From: Saprospiraceae bacterium
Lineage (GTDB): Bacteria; Bacteroidota; Bacteroidia; Chitinophagales; Saprospiraceae
Assembly: GCA_020627705.1 (NCBI GenBank)
Contig: JAHDGJ010000001.1
Location: 497,633 to 561,632, forward strand
Direction: 5' to 3'
DNA: 64,000 nt
The translations under genes and the position numbers were made by a program. Of the stretch, positions 1 to 9,117 are shown piece by piece. Below the pieces are notes generated by a model. That model was given only the letters and a program-made list of their open reading frames with translations, was not told the origin of the DNA and did no database searches. Position 1 is the stretch's first letter, and every line of letters begins with the position of its first letter.

Positions 1-246
1 TCAGATACCGTTCAAAATTTAAAAGAAAAAAGCCTTGAACTTGTGGACAAAGTAAAAGAAAATGAAATTGTCCAAGATCTTAGTGATAAGGCCAAAGACA
101 TTGCGGTAAAAATTGGAGAAAAAGGCAAAGTGTTGGTGGATCAAGTACAAGCCAATGAACATGTACAAGATGCTGTGGAAACAGTAAAAGAGTCAGCGCA
201 ATCTGTCAAAACAAAATTTGAAGAATTCTCTTCTGAAGAAGAATAA
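1..246 (+). CDS. Coiled-coil helical protein, 3' end only
   Basis: The frame is open from base 1, so the gene starts outside the window and only its last 81 codons are present; the in-frame GTG at 43 is an internal codon. The peptide is charged and helical, rich in K, E, D, V and Q, with a loosely repeated pattern built on VQD and VKE. This resembles YtxH-like or apolipoprotein/LEA-like helical stress proteins of Bacteroidota. There are no catalytic motifs and no cysteine. It ends in an acidic tail (FSSEEE). The function is unknown, and the next gene starts 46 bases downstream on the same strand. Confidence 0.6.
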   Translation, partial: SDTVQNLKEKSLELVDKVKENEIVQDLSDKAKDIAVKIGEKGKVLVDQVQANEHVQDAVETVKESAQSVKTKFEEFSSEEE

Positions 247-292
247 TTTTACGGCGCTACGCGTATTATTTAGTTACATCTCAAAACAAAGC

Positions 293-1045
293 ATGCGATA
301 TATATTATTTACAGTACTTAGCCTCTTAATCTTTTCGTGCAAATCAAAAGAAAAAATTGTTGACCAATCAAACACGGTCGAAGAACAAACTAATACTTCT
401 GAATCATGGGGAAATTTAAAACTCACCTATTCCAGAGGCGCTTGCTTCGGAACATGCCCTGTGTTTGTGATGGAAGTCTATGACAACGGTTTTGCCAAAT
501 TAAACGGCAAGCAGTATGTTGACAAAAGGGGGCTATGGCACTTGGAGCTCTCACCGGCGCAAAAGCAAAACTTCATGGAAGCATTCAAAAAGGCTGATTT
601 ATTAAACAAAGACCCAGAATACAAAAGCAATATCCCTGACCTTCCCCGTGTTACTTTTATCCAGCATGATGGAAGCAATGAAACAAGAGTAACGGGTAAA
701 GAAAATATGCCTGAAGAGCTTAAAGCGCTTGCAAAAACCTTGGATCAAATCATAAAATCCAATCAATGGGTGGCCATTGATGGTGAACTGGTCAAACAAG
801 ATGACCCGAATGTTAATCTCGATGAGATCTTAGTTCAGTTTAAAGCGAACACTACCTTGCCCGTTTGGTTTCAGGATAAGAAAACAATGGGCATTTGGTT
901 AAAAGAAAGAGTCTCTGAAGAAAACAACAGCTGGATTATTGGCTACAAAAGATCGGAGTACAAACCAGATGAAATTTTAAAATTGCTTAAAAAAGACAAA
1001 GGAATTAAGTCTGCAGAATTCAATAAAAAAGTACAAAACCGGTAA
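293..1045 (+). CDS. DUF6438-type lipoprotein
   Basis: A 250-residue protein with a lipoprotein signal: a hydrophobic segment ends in LIFSC, with the lipidated Cys at residue 16. I chose the ATG at 293 because the longer frame (from 218) overlaps the previous gene and puts charged residues before the signal. After a linker, residues about 44-60 carry an ACFGTCPVF motif, with two cysteines flanking FGT, followed by VYDNG. This is the hallmark of DUF6438 proteins in Bacteroidota. The role is unknown; it should be anchored in the periplasm or outer membrane. The stop overlaps the next start by one base (TAATG), implying translational coupling with the YciI-like gene. Confidence 0.75.
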   Translation: MRYILFTVLSLLIFSCKSKEKIVDQSNTVEEQTNTSESWGNLKLTYSRGACFGTCPVFVMEVYDNGFAKLNGKQYVDKRGLWHLELSPAQKQNFMEAFKKADLLNKDPEYKSNIPDLPRVTFIQHDGSNETRVTGKENMPEELKALAKTLDQIIKSNQWVAIDGELVKQDDPNVNLDEILVQFKANTTLPVWFQDKKTMGIWLKERVSEENNSWIIGYKRSEYKPDEILKLLKKDKGIKSAEFNKKVQNR

Positions 1046-1470
1046 TGAAAATAGCAAAGCTCTTTGTATTCGTTTTGCTCGTTCCACTAATGGGAATAGC
1101 ACAAGAGATTAAGATTGACAAGGATGGATTCGAAACGTTCGCGTATCAGGAAGGAGACTCGACCTATGTCATGAAAAAATACTTTTTGGCCTTTTTAAAA
1201 AGAGGTGACAACCGTTCGCATTCGGAGGAAGAAGCCGCACGTATTCAGACCGCTCATTTGGCACACATGGACAAATTGGCCAAAGAGGGAAAAATTAATA
1301 TTGCAGGACCTTTTGGTGATGATGGAGACATTAGGGGTATTGTGATTTATTCAGTTCCTACCCTTGAAGAGGCTAAAAAACTCACGCAGAATGATCCAGC
1401 AGTCGTAGCAGGAAGGCTTAAAATAGAAGTGCATCCTTGGTGGGCTGCAAAAGGAAGCACGCTCAATTAG
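1045..1470 (+). CDS. Exported YciI-like protein
   Basis: A 141-residue protein with an N-terminal signal peptide ending near GIAQ (residue 20). The rest is a YCII-type alpha/beta domain: YFLAFLKRGDNR, a helix rich in Ala and His (IQTAHLAHMDKLAKEGK), then INIAGPFGDDGDIRGIVIY and a C-terminal EAKKLTQNDPAV...EVHPWW. YciI-like domains are small dimers related to ferredoxin-like monooxygenases, and their substrates are usually unknown. Exported versions are common in Bacteroidota. The gene is coupled to the DUF6438 lipoprotein upstream by a one-base overlap. The decayed outer-membrane gene starts one base after its stop, so all three were probably once one transcript. Confidence 0.75.
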   Translation: MKIAKLFVFVLLVPLMGIAQEIKIDKDGFETFAYQEGDSTYVMKKYFLAFLKRGDNRSHSEEEAARIQTAHLAHMDKLAKEGKINIAGPFGDDGDIRGIVIYSVPTLEEAKKLTQNDPAVVAGRLKIEVHPWWAAKGSTLN

Positions 1471-1471
1471 T

Positions 1472-1857
1472 ATGAAACCGTTTTATGATTGCTTATTACT
1501 ATTTGCCTTTTCACTTACAAATTTAAGTGGGCAAACTGGGCAGACGGAGTCAGGCTTGGAGCTACAACTCTATCCTACCGGTGTTATTCCTGGTATTTTC
1601 ATTCAAAAAGAAACTAAAAATGGTCACCTTCTTTATGGAAGAGTTGGTGCTAATATTTTTTAATCATCAAAATTTGGGCGTACATCATTGTTATTCAACC
1701 TACTGCAGAGTTATAAGTAAGTTTACCCTTTCCTCTGCCTTCTTTTTGCAACCAAGTGTTAGTTCTTGGCTTCGAATGGAACGTAAAAACAAATAGGGAA
1801 CCGACAGAAGAAGGTGCCATTTTGTTGCTTGGCGTACTGGTCGGAAAAGAATTTTGA
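1472..1857 (+). pseudogene. Decayed outer-membrane protein gene with internal deletion and frameshifts
   Basis: The start encodes a signal peptide followed by GLELQLYPTGVIPG, and the frame stops at 1661-1663. The family signature continues in other frames: NHQNLGVH (about 1662-1685, frame shifted by one extra T in a T6 run), VIQPTAEL (1690-1713), KFTLSSAFFLQPSVS (about 1719-1765, shifted again), then GFEWNVKTNREPTEEGAILLLGVLVGKEF (from 1768, shifted back) to a TGA at 1855-1857. From memory of this small Bacteroidota beta-barrel family, about 60 residues are missing between GVH and VIQPTAEL. Several frameshifts plus a deletion argue for true decay rather than one sequencing error. The pieces are seen; the family alignment is from recall. 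Confidence 0.85.
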
Positions 1858-1862
1858 TGCCG

Positions 1863-4754
1863 TCATTGGAAACGGCCGTCCACCCTATTTTGCCCATAGT
1901 TATATTTCATAAAGTCAAAGGTGTTGGCTTTGACCCCTATGAAAAATGAATACACCCCTCTTTGAGGTGCCCATCTAAAATTCATACTCCAGCAATGCAG
2001 GTCGCGCGTCAGTACTAAGGACGGATATACGAGTGATCGATTTTTAAAATCATACGATATGCGATCAAAATTAATTCGCCAATTATCCGTCAAATCAAAG
2101 CCTCCTGACAGCGAGAGCGAATTATTATTAACCAAAAACGTATCTACTCCAGTGGACTCTTTTCGAAGGACAAAATTATAGGTATGGTTGATTGAGAAAT
2201 TGTCCAGCAAGTCTAAAATGTTGGGCAAGTTTTCCTTTTTTCGAGCTTCCGGCTCATCTGGAGAGTCCTCCTTTTCTGAATCGAATCCTGAGATGCCGTT
2301 TTGGGCTACATTGGGATCAAAGCCAGTGGCCCCGCCCGGATTCTCATCAAACCTTGCACCTATTTGCGTTGAAGATTGATCCACAGGCACAGCATCTGCC
2401 TCGTCAACATCTTTGCCTTTAAAGAGGTCCCGAATTTGCGAAAATTTCAACCTGGTGTTTAAAGACCCCATAAAGTTGTTAAACTGCAGTGGCCTCTTTT
2501 TCTGGGACCAGATGGTTTCATCAATGTATTGACCAGACTCGTTTCGTGCATACGGATCAAATGTGGCATTAAATTGAAAATTACTAAGCCCCTTAAACAA
2601 CTTAGTTGTCCCTCGTATCCTAACGGGGCTCCACTTAAGACTGTCCGCCGCAAAATTATAGTTACCAGTTACCGTTATGTTATCGAAAAATCGAATTTTT
2701 TTAGTTGTAGAATCCTTTTTAGAAAAGATCTTGCCTTCAAAAATATTGATGATCGAATAATTTAAACTCATGCTTTCATCACTTAAAAAAGGCGTCCCAA
2801 ATACTCCCCCTGCAAAAGGATTGTAAGCAATACTGTCTTGGGTAGAAAAGGGATCAGTATAGAGTATTTCTTCATATTTCTCTCGAGTACCGGGATTAAA
2901 TCCCATAGACACTGTAGGCTTCATTACATGGCGCAAACCTCTAATAAATCCTTTTTTAAAGTTAAACGTCCTGAACAACTGTGTGGAAATTCCTACACTG
3001 GCGTTTACATTTCTATAAGGTCTAAATCCATCAACAAATTCTTCCATAACTGGATAGACTAAAACGGTGTCCCTAATAGTGTCACCCTCAAGGGTAATGT
3101 CCAATATTTCCGAATCATTGATTTCAAATTCATTCTCATCAATAAACTGATTTTGTGTTCGAAAAAACCAAATCTCGTCGTAGTTTACCGAGGGGACGAT
3201 ATTAAAATACTTCAACGTTCGAAAAGAAGCGCTGGCACTTCCTCGGTGCGAAATACCATATTGGATTTCGTCTAGGACGTCTGCACTAAACAAAAGTGAA
3301 TCTTGCGTTCTGACAAAAGCCTTTGCCGCCCCATCGTATTTGAGGTTTATTTTCTCAAACCATTTCTCTTCACCGGATGTGTTGTTTTTTCGCTTGAAAG
3401 GATAAATCGTATTCATGTTTACCTTGAGATCTGGCAAAGTCATGTTAACTACTCCAGTATTGGTATTTTGATCATGACTCATGCCCACTCGTAAGCTAAA
3501 AGAAGAGCCAGGCAAAGAATGTGAGTAATTAAAATTAGAGCGATAAACACTTTGCAGCACAGAAGTTGCGTCATTGAAGTTATCGCTTCGATAATCGCTT
3601 GTAGAAATATTTATGGTGCCGCCAAGTTTGCGATACGGATGGGCTTTCGAATTTTGATTGTGGCTTAGAGAAATACTATATGCCTTCTTAGACTCAATGT
3701 TCCCAGTCTCCTCGCTCTCCACTCTATTATCAGAAAAGCCCAACCTGATGTTTCCATCAAAGGCATAACGCTTTTTATAATTTGAAGACAGCCGTATGCC
3801 ATAAGTCCCCCTAGTATATATATCTCCGGTAACCCTTAGATCTATAAAATCGCTAATAGGAAAATAATACCCAACTTCTCGTAGGCCAAAGCCAAGTCGT
3901 GTTGAATATTCATAATCATTTGGAAAGATCAACCCTGAAGAAGCTGTTTCGGTATTTATGGGAAAAAAACCAAATGGCAAAACCAAAGGCGTTTTCACTC
4001 CTGCAATTTCTAAATTCGACGGTCCTGCAACGGCTATTTTTTTGGGGATTACTTTTAACCTTGATGCTCTTATCCCAAAATGCGGGTGCGGGTGATTGCA
4101 AGAAGTTACCAGCGCATTTCGTTGATATATATGATCATCGTTAGTTAACGAATCCGCCTCTGCACCAATAAACTTCGTGGTAGCCCCCAAAACGTAAAGT
4201 TCTCCCTCTTGCGTTACTGCATCATAGACCAAACCCTTTTTAGTTTTGAAGTTATACTTTAACTTATTGTAATTAATCACTTGGTTGCCATCCGAAAATT
4301 CGGGCTTCTGCGTCATCTTACCCTTGGCATCCTTTATGCCTTCGGCATAGGTAATGTCATTTTCAAAATCAAAGATGATGTACCCAGCCTTTATGGTATA
4401 CTTTTCGAATTGCACAAAAGCGTCGCCAAACAGATGTATTTCATTTTTGTCGTTGTCGAACCACATCGTATCCACTGCACCATATTTGATTGGTGATGGG
4501 ATGGGGTCTTCGGTCATTTTAATGTCACTATTGCCAGATTTCGCCGAAAGGCTATCAATACCTAAGGAATCTTGACTCAAACTTGGTTTTGGCGACAATC
4601 CAAATCGGGAGGTTTTTGGAAGCGTGTCTCTTTGACTAGTCTCAATACTTGGCCTTTGGTTCTTTCCGCTAATGCCTTTATCCCTACTTTGAGCATGTAG
4701 GTTGTGAGTTAGTCCTATAAACAAAATTGATAATATGTAAACGCCTCTAATCAA
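1863..4754 (-). CDS. lptD: LPS-assembly protein LptD (Bacteroidota type)
   Basis: A 963-residue outer-membrane protein. A signal peptide (residues 1-21, ending LHAQ) and a low-complexity linker are followed by an OstA-like beta-jellyroll (about 88-215: DNDKNEIHLFGDAFVQFEKY, AEGIKDAKGK, ALVTSCNHPHPHFGIRA). A large barrel follows, with the typical LPFGFFPI and SSGLIFP motifs near residues 255-280. LptD inserts lipopolysaccharide into the outer leaflet with LptE. Its length and lack of the proteobacterial cysteine arrangement fit Bacteroidota LptD. The only plausible start is TTG at 4754: an in-frame stop lies at 4770-4772 and no ATG or GTG falls between. A -7 element ends about ten bases upstream, so the leader is very short. 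Confidence 0.85.
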   Translation of the reverse strand: MIRGVYILSILFIGLTHNLHAQSRDKGISGKNQRPSIETSQRDTLPKTSRFGLSPKPSLSQDSLGIDSLSAKSGNSDIKMTEDPIPSPIKYGAVDTMWFDNDKNEIHLFGDAFVQFEKYTIKAGYIIFDFENDITYAEGIKDAKGKMTQKPEFSDGNQVINYNKLKYNFKTKKGLVYDAVTQEGELYVLGATTKFIGAEADSLTNDDHIYQRNALVTSCNHPHPHFGIRASRLKVIPKKIAVAGPSNLEIAGVKTPLVLPFGFFPINTETASSGLIFPNDYEYSTRLGFGLREVGYYFPISDFIDLRVTGDIYTRGTYGIRLSSNYKKRYAFDGNIRLGFSDNRVESEETGNIESKKAYSISLSHNQNSKAHPYRKLGGTINISTSDYRSDNFNDATSVLQSVYRSNFNYSHSLPGSSFSLRVGMSHDQNTNTGVVNMTLPDLKVNMNTIYPFKRKNNTSGEEKWFEKINLKYDGAAKAFVRTQDSLLFSADVLDEIQYGISHRGSASASFRTLKYFNIVPSVNYDEIWFFRTQNQFIDENEFEINDSEILDITLEGDTIRDTVLVYPVMEEFVDGFRPYRNVNASVGISTQLFRTFNFKKGFIRGLRHVMKPTVSMGFNPGTREKYEEILYTDPFSTQDSIAYNPFAGGVFGTPFLSDESMSLNYSIINIFEGKIFSKKDSTTKKIRFFDNITVTGNYNFAADSLKWSPVRIRGTTKLFKGLSNFQFNATFDPYARNESGQYIDETIWSQKKRPLQFNNFMGSLNTRLKFSQIRDLFKGKDVDEADAVPVDQSSTQIGARFDENPGGATGFDPNVAQNGISGFDSEKEDSPDEPEARKKENLPNILDLLDNFSINHTYNFVLRKESTGVDTFLVNNNSLSLSGGFDLTDNWRINFDRISYDFKNRSLVYPSLVLTRDLHCWSMNFRWAPQRGVYSFFIGVKANTFDFMKYNYGQNRVDGRFQ

Positions 4755-4764
4755 AATACTTGGA

Positions 4765-4772
4765 CAAATTTA
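4765..4772 (-). promoter_or_regulatory. Candidate -7 element for lptD
   Basis: On the minus strand this reads TAAATTTG, an exact match to the Bacteroidota -7 consensus TAnnTTTG. It ends 10 bases before the TTG start of lptD, so transcription would begin almost at the start codon. I see no clear -33 TTTG at the right spacing, so this is only moderately supported. Confidence 0.4.
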
Positions 4773-4808
4773 CACTTAACATTGATCAACATATTAAATT
4801 ATTCTATA

Positions 4809-4816
4809 TATCTTTG
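4809..4816 (+). promoter_or_regulatory. Candidate -7 element for the amidase gene
   Basis: TATCTTTG matches TAnnTTTG exactly and lies 44 bases upstream of the amidase ATG, leaving a leader of roughly 38 bases. It is back to back with the lptD promoter in the same short intergenic region. Confidence 0.45.
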
Positions 4817-4860
4817 CACCACAACCTTTGAAATAAATAGGATCGATAAATATCGTACCT

Positions 4861-5976
4861 ATGGACATCATCCTTAATTTCAAAGCCATTTTGGGTCTAA
4901 TCCTTTTCGGATTGATTGCTATTCCTTCCTCTTATTCTTTCGCTCCTATTAATAACGGTGATCCGAGCAAAGATGTATCATTAGTTGCCCCAAGTTTGCC
5001 CTTTGGCTTTAACACAGTAGTTATTGACCCTGGACACGGCGGCATAGATGAAGGATGTGCGGTAAACGGGATTAAAGAAAAAGACATTGCTCTTTCTATC
5101 GCACTAGAATTAGGTAAAAAATTAAAAACTACGTATCCTGAAATAAACGTTGTGTACACGCGTCAAAACGACCAATTTATTAGCCTTCGAAATCGCATCA
5201 ATTTAGCGAATTCAACACAAGCAGATTTGTTTATATCCATCCATTGTAATTACGTAGCAGAAAAATATGTACAAGGAAGCGAAACCTATGTCTCAGGATT
5301 TGAAACCGAAAATGTAGCCTTAGTAAATAAAGAGGAAGACAAATTTTATAAAGATGATTTTATAAAAAGCGTCCAGTTTAAACGTTTGGAAAACAATTCC
5401 TACGTCAAGAGTTTGGACTTGGCATCAAAAATAGAATCGTCGTTTGCAAGCCTTAAAGGTATGGAAAGTCGAGGTGTACGACATGGTGGCTTTAGAGTAT
5501 TACAATTGACAAGCATGCCTTCTGTATTAATTGAAGCTGGCTTCTTAAGTAACAAAAAAGACAAAAAGCGTTTAACCTCAAAAAAAGGACAAAGAAAAAT
5601 TGCTCATAAAATATTTGGTGCTTGCTTAGAATATTTATCGGATCTAAACGAAATTGAAGCACAAGCCTCCCCTTCTTCAGTCGTGCAATACCACCCTATG
5701 CCTAGAGAAAACGATGTGTTTGAAGCTACAACCAAAGAAGACCTAAAATCAAAAGCTCAGTATGCAATCCAAATCGCTTCGTATAACAATGTTGCGCCAA
5801 TCAATGTCTCAAAAAAATGGAAAGAACTCTCCAATATTGAGATCATTCAAGAAGGAAATAAATTTAGATATATCGTAGGAAGTTTTGACTCTAAAGTAGA
5901 AGCGGACGAAAAATTGGAGTATTTGGTCCAAAATGGATTTAAGGATGCCTTTGTCTTCGCAAAGATTCAGGAGTAA
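4861..5976 (+). CDS. N-acetylmuramoyl-L-alanine amidase with C-terminal SPOR-like domain
   Basis: A 371-residue periplasmic zinc amidase that cleaves the bond between MurNAc and the stem peptide. A signal peptide covers residues 1-27. The Amidase_3 domain spans about 52-258, with zinc ligands H59 in DPGHGG, E73 in IKEKDI and H128 in SIHCN, and catalytic E225 in LIEAGFLSN. A SPOR-like domain (about 297-371, starting YAIQIASY) should bind denuded glycan strands at the division septum. Gene order amidase then MlaD is, from memory, common in Bacteroidota; mlaD starts 63 bases downstream. The domain is complete and the catalytic residues are intact. Confidence 0.93.
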   Translation: MDIILNFKAILGLILFGLIAIPSSYSFAPINNGDPSKDVSLVAPSLPFGFNTVVIDPGHGGIDEGCAVNGIKEKDIALSIALELGKKLKTTYPEINVVYTRQNDQFISLRNRINLANSTQADLFISIHCNYVAEKYVQGSETYVSGFETENVALVNKEEDKFYKDDFIKSVQFKRLENNSYVKSLDLASKIESSFASLKGMESRGVRHGGFRVLQLTSMPSVLIEAGFLSNKKDKKRLTSKKGQRKIAHKIFGACLEYLSDLNEIEAQASPSSVVQYHPMPRENDVFEATTKEDLKSKAQYAIQIASYNNVAPINVSKKWKELSNIEIIQEGNKFRYIVGSFDSKVEADEKLEYLVQNGFKDAFVFAKIQE

Positions 5977-6039
5977 AACAATAGCTCTAAATCCTCTAAG
6001 ACTCTTTATTTTATCTAACTTCGTTGTCTACATTTAGAC

Positions 6040-7101
6040 ATGAATAGAGAAATTAAGCTTGGTATTCTGACAGCAGTTACTTTAGCGTTGGTTTTCATCG
6101 CTTTAAACTTCATCAAAGGGTCGAATTTGTTTTCAAAATCATTGACCTTCAATTCTACATTTTCGAACGTTGCAGGATTAGATGTTTCCTCGCCCGTTTA
6201 CCTTAATGGCTTTAAGGTAGGTTCGGTAAAGAGCATTAAGCTTAATCCAGATAACTTATCCGAAATGATTGTTGAATCTCAAATTGAGGGAGATTTTCAA
6301 TTGCCCAAATCTACTGTTGTGGTTTTCAGAAGTGACGGCTTGGTCTCAGGCAATGCCTTGGATTTGAGGTTTGATAAGCTATGCAAAGGTTCTGATTGTT
6401 TGCAAAATGGCGACTACTTGAAAAACGAAAGTTTAAGCATGCTTCAAAGTATGTTGAGCGATGAAGAAATAGATGAAGTGGGCGGTAAACTTTCAAACAC
6501 TGCCAAGGATTTGCTTTCTTCGATAGGTGATAAAAAATCTGAGGCGAGTATTGATGTATCTGCACGTGAGCTAGAAGCAACACTTAGCAACATGACAAAA
6601 CTTACGGAAGCAACGAATCGACTTATTCGCACTACTTCGAGCTCTATGCAGCAAACCATGAATAATGTGGCTTCTATCACAGGCAACCTTTCAAATCAAA
6701 ACGAAAAAATAAATAGGATACTATCCAACCTGGAAACGCTCACCAAAGAAATGGGAGCCATGAAATTACAGAAGATGTCTGATAGCGCGACAAACACCCT
6801 TACTGCAGCGGAAAGCTCTATGAAAGATATATCGAAGACACTAGAAACCGCAGAGAAGACATTTGTCGAATTAAATAAAACCTTAGCTACGATCAACGAT
6901 GGGTCTGGCTCATTAGGAAAACTAATGAACGACAAAAAACTCTATGACAACTTGGAGAAAACCTCAAAAAACATGTCCTTACTTCTTCAAGATCTTAGGC
7001 TTAATCCAAAGAGGTATGTCAATGTCTCCGTTTTTGGCAAAAAACAAAAAACCTATACCAATCCAAAAGATGACCCTGCTTTTGAAGAAAAGGATAATTA
7101 A
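6040..7101 (+). CDS. mlaD: MlaD family (MCE domain) lipid-transport protein
   Basis: A 353-residue protein with one N-terminal membrane helix (about residues 7-26, LGILTAVTLALVFIALNF) and a single MCE domain (about 37-115, with FSNVAGLDVSSPVYLNGFKVGSV). A long helical, coiled-coil C-terminus rich in S, T, N and K follows. MCE proteins form hexameric rings that carry phospholipid between inner and outer membranes with an MlaFE transporter. The partner permease and ATPase are not in this window. It probably follows the amidase gene in one transcript. The M1 peptidase gene starts 42 bases downstream. Confidence 0.88.
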   Translation: MNREIKLGILTAVTLALVFIALNFIKGSNLFSKSLTFNSTFSNVAGLDVSSPVYLNGFKVGSVKSIKLNPDNLSEMIVESQIEGDFQLPKSTVVVFRSDGLVSGNALDLRFDKLCKGSDCLQNGDYLKNESLSMLQSMLSDEEIDEVGGKLSNTAKDLLSSIGDKKSEASIDVSARELEATLSNMTKLTEATNRLIRTTSSSMQQTMNNVASITGNLSNQNEKINRILSNLETLTKEMGAMKLQKMSDSATNTLTAAESSMKDISKTLETAEKTFVELNKTLATINDGSGSLGKLMNDKKLYDNLEKTSKNMSLLLQDLRLNPKRYVNVSVFGKKQKTYTNPKDDPAFEEKDN

Positions 7102-7143
7102 AATTTTCTGAGCTTAGGTATCTTTAGTGCTTCGACACTGATT

Positions 7144-9117
7144 ATGAAATTATATTGGTTTTTATTTTTTTGCTTTTGTGTATCTCAGAATCTTATTGCA
7201 CAAGATCCCGTACTCTCTCCTCGGATTGCAAATTATAAAATGCACATAGAGCTAGATGCAGACACTAAAAAATTATCAGGTCATACTATACTAAGATGGA
7301 AGAATACAAGCAATAATCCAATAGAATATTTACTCTTTCATCTATACTATAATGCCTTTAAAAACAGTGAATCTACTTTCTTCAAAGAAGGCAGCATTCC
7401 AGAATTCCTAAGTTCTGACATTGATGAAGTCTGTGGTTGGTCATGGTCAGAAATTACATCCATCAAAGACCAAGAAGGAAACGATTTGACGCCAAACATT
7501 CATCATGTTCAACCTGATGATCAAAATACGGAAGATCAAACCGTCCTAAAAGTCCCATTGGCCTATTCCTTGGCTCCAGGTGAAGAGATTGTATTGGAGT
7601 TTGATTGGGAAGCCAAGATCCCTAAAACAATGCCTAGAACTGGATATAATAAAGAGTACTATTTTTTCGCACAGTGGTTTCCAAAGGTCGGGGTTTACGA
7701 ACCGGCAGGAATGCGCTATTCGACGGAGGGACAATGGAATTGCCACCAATATCATGCAAATGGGGAGTACTATGCCGACTTTGGCAATTATGATGTGAGC
7801 TTAAGGGTTCCCAAAGGATATACCGTTGCCTCTACAGGAAGCCTAAAAGAGAAAACCGAAGACTCAAATACAGAAACATGGCGTTTTACTCAAAATGATG
7901 TCATTGATTTTACTTGGAGTACTTCTCCACATTTCGTGGAAACCACAGAGTGGTACAAAGACGTAGCGATTAAATTTTATACTTATCCATACAAAACAGA
8001 TTATACCAAACGGTATATGGAGATTATGAAGTTTTGTCTGCAGTACATGGAGGAGCATGTGGGCCCATACCCTTATAAAACAATCTCAGTAATAGATCCA
8101 CCTGTTCATGGCTTATTTACTGGAGGAATGGAATATCCGACTATTATCTCATCCTTGAGCTTAAAGTTTTTTCCAGAAGGAGTAAAAACATTGGAGACCC
8201 TTGCTGCGCACGAATTCATTCATCAATATTTTATGCAAATGGTGGCAACACACGAAATGGAAGAAGCTTGGATGGACGAAGGAATCACTACCTATTACGA
8301 AGGAAAAATTTTGAATGCTTTTTTTGGCGAAAAGTGTTCCACCATCGATCAATTTGGAATAACAGTAGGCAATAAGGAATGGAACAGAACTGAATTTTTT
8401 AATTCTTCCGCTATTGATCTAGCGCCCAATACGCTTAAAAGCTACGAATACACTAATGGCAGTTACGGACCTACTGCTTACAACAAAACGGCAATTTGGC
8501 TGGAAACCTTAGAAGGATTGGTTGGAGCAGAATCCATGGCCGAAATTATGCGAACGTATTTCGACAGATGGAAATTTAAACATCCATGTCGAACAGATTT
8601 TCTTGATGTTGTTGACGAAATAGTTTTATCCAACAACAAAGAACAATTTCCGAATGGAATGCAATGGTATTTTGATCAGGTATTGTTTGGAACAGCAGTT
8701 TGCGACTACAGTATTGAGCATATTGAAAACGAAATACTAGAACCCAAACGCGGATTTCTAAATACTCTTGACAATTGTACTGAAGAAGAGCAAGAAGGGT
8801 CGCCTTTTATTTGTAGCATTTTTATAAGAAGACTTGGGGATATGAAATTGCCCGTAGAAATTGAAGTTTCTTATGAGGACGGCGTAAAAGAATTGTATAC
8901 ATGGGATGGACAAAACAAAAGCCATGAGCTAAAAATTCATAGTTCGCAAAAAATAATCTCTGCGACGCTTGACCCGGAGTTCAAATTGCCCATCGATAAA
9001 AATCTCATAAATAATTCGTTGTCTATTTCAAGCAAGTCAAAGGCAACTTCTACCTTCCTATCAGAAATTCGATCTGGTTTTCAACATGTATTAGAAGGCA
9101 TCGTAAGTATCATATGA
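7144..9117 (+). CDS. Exported M1 family metallopeptidase
   Basis: A 657-residue zinc aminopeptidase-like enzyme. A signal peptide ends at about residue 19 (NLIAQ). A beta-rich N-terminal domain is followed by the catalytic domain with GGMEYPTI (about 327-334, equivalent to the GAMEN exopeptidase loop) and HEFIH at 356-360. The third zinc ligand is E379, giving the canonical HExxH-x18-E. The WMDEGITTYYE stretch is also typical. It probably trims peptides in the periplasm. The stop overlaps the next start by four bases (ATGA), so it is translationally coupled to the downstream membrane protein. Confidence 0.9.
   Translation: MKLYWFLFFCFCVSQNLIAQDPVLSPRIANYKMHIELDADTKKLSGHTILRWKNTSNNPIEYLLFHLYYNAFKNSESTFFKEGSIPEFLSSDIDEVCGWSWSEITSIKDQEGNDLTPNIHHVQPDDQNTEDQTVLKVPLAYSLAPGEEIVLEFDWEAKIPKTMPRTGYNKEYYFFAQWFPKVGVYEPAGMRYSTEGQWNCHQYHANGEYYADFGNYDVSLRVPKGYTVASTGSLKEKTEDSNTETWRFTQNDVIDFTWSTSPHFVETTEWYKDVAIKFYTYPYKTDYTKRYMEIMKFCLQYMEEHVGPYPYKTISVIDPPVHGLFTGGMEYPTIISSLSLKFFPEGVKTLETLAAHEFIHQYFMQMVATHEMEEAWMDEGITTYYEGKILNAFFGEKCSTIDQFGITVGNKEWNRTEFFNSSAIDLAPNTLKSYEYTNGSYGPTAYNKTAIWLETLEGLVGAESMAEIMRTYFDRWKFKHPCRTDFLDVVDEIVLSNNKEQFPNGMQWYFDQVLFGTAVCDYSIEHIENEILEPKRGFLNTLDNCTEEEQEGSPFICSIFIRRLGDMKLPVEIEVSYEDGVKELYTWDGQNKSHELKIHSSQKIISATLDPEFKLPIDKNLINNSLSISSKSKATSTFLSEIRSGFQHVLEGIVSII

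Noticed and set aside
1700..1897. Minus-strand frame across the pseudogene
   Set aside because: It is a shadow of the decayed barrel gene and the lptD 3' end; no motif or start signal.
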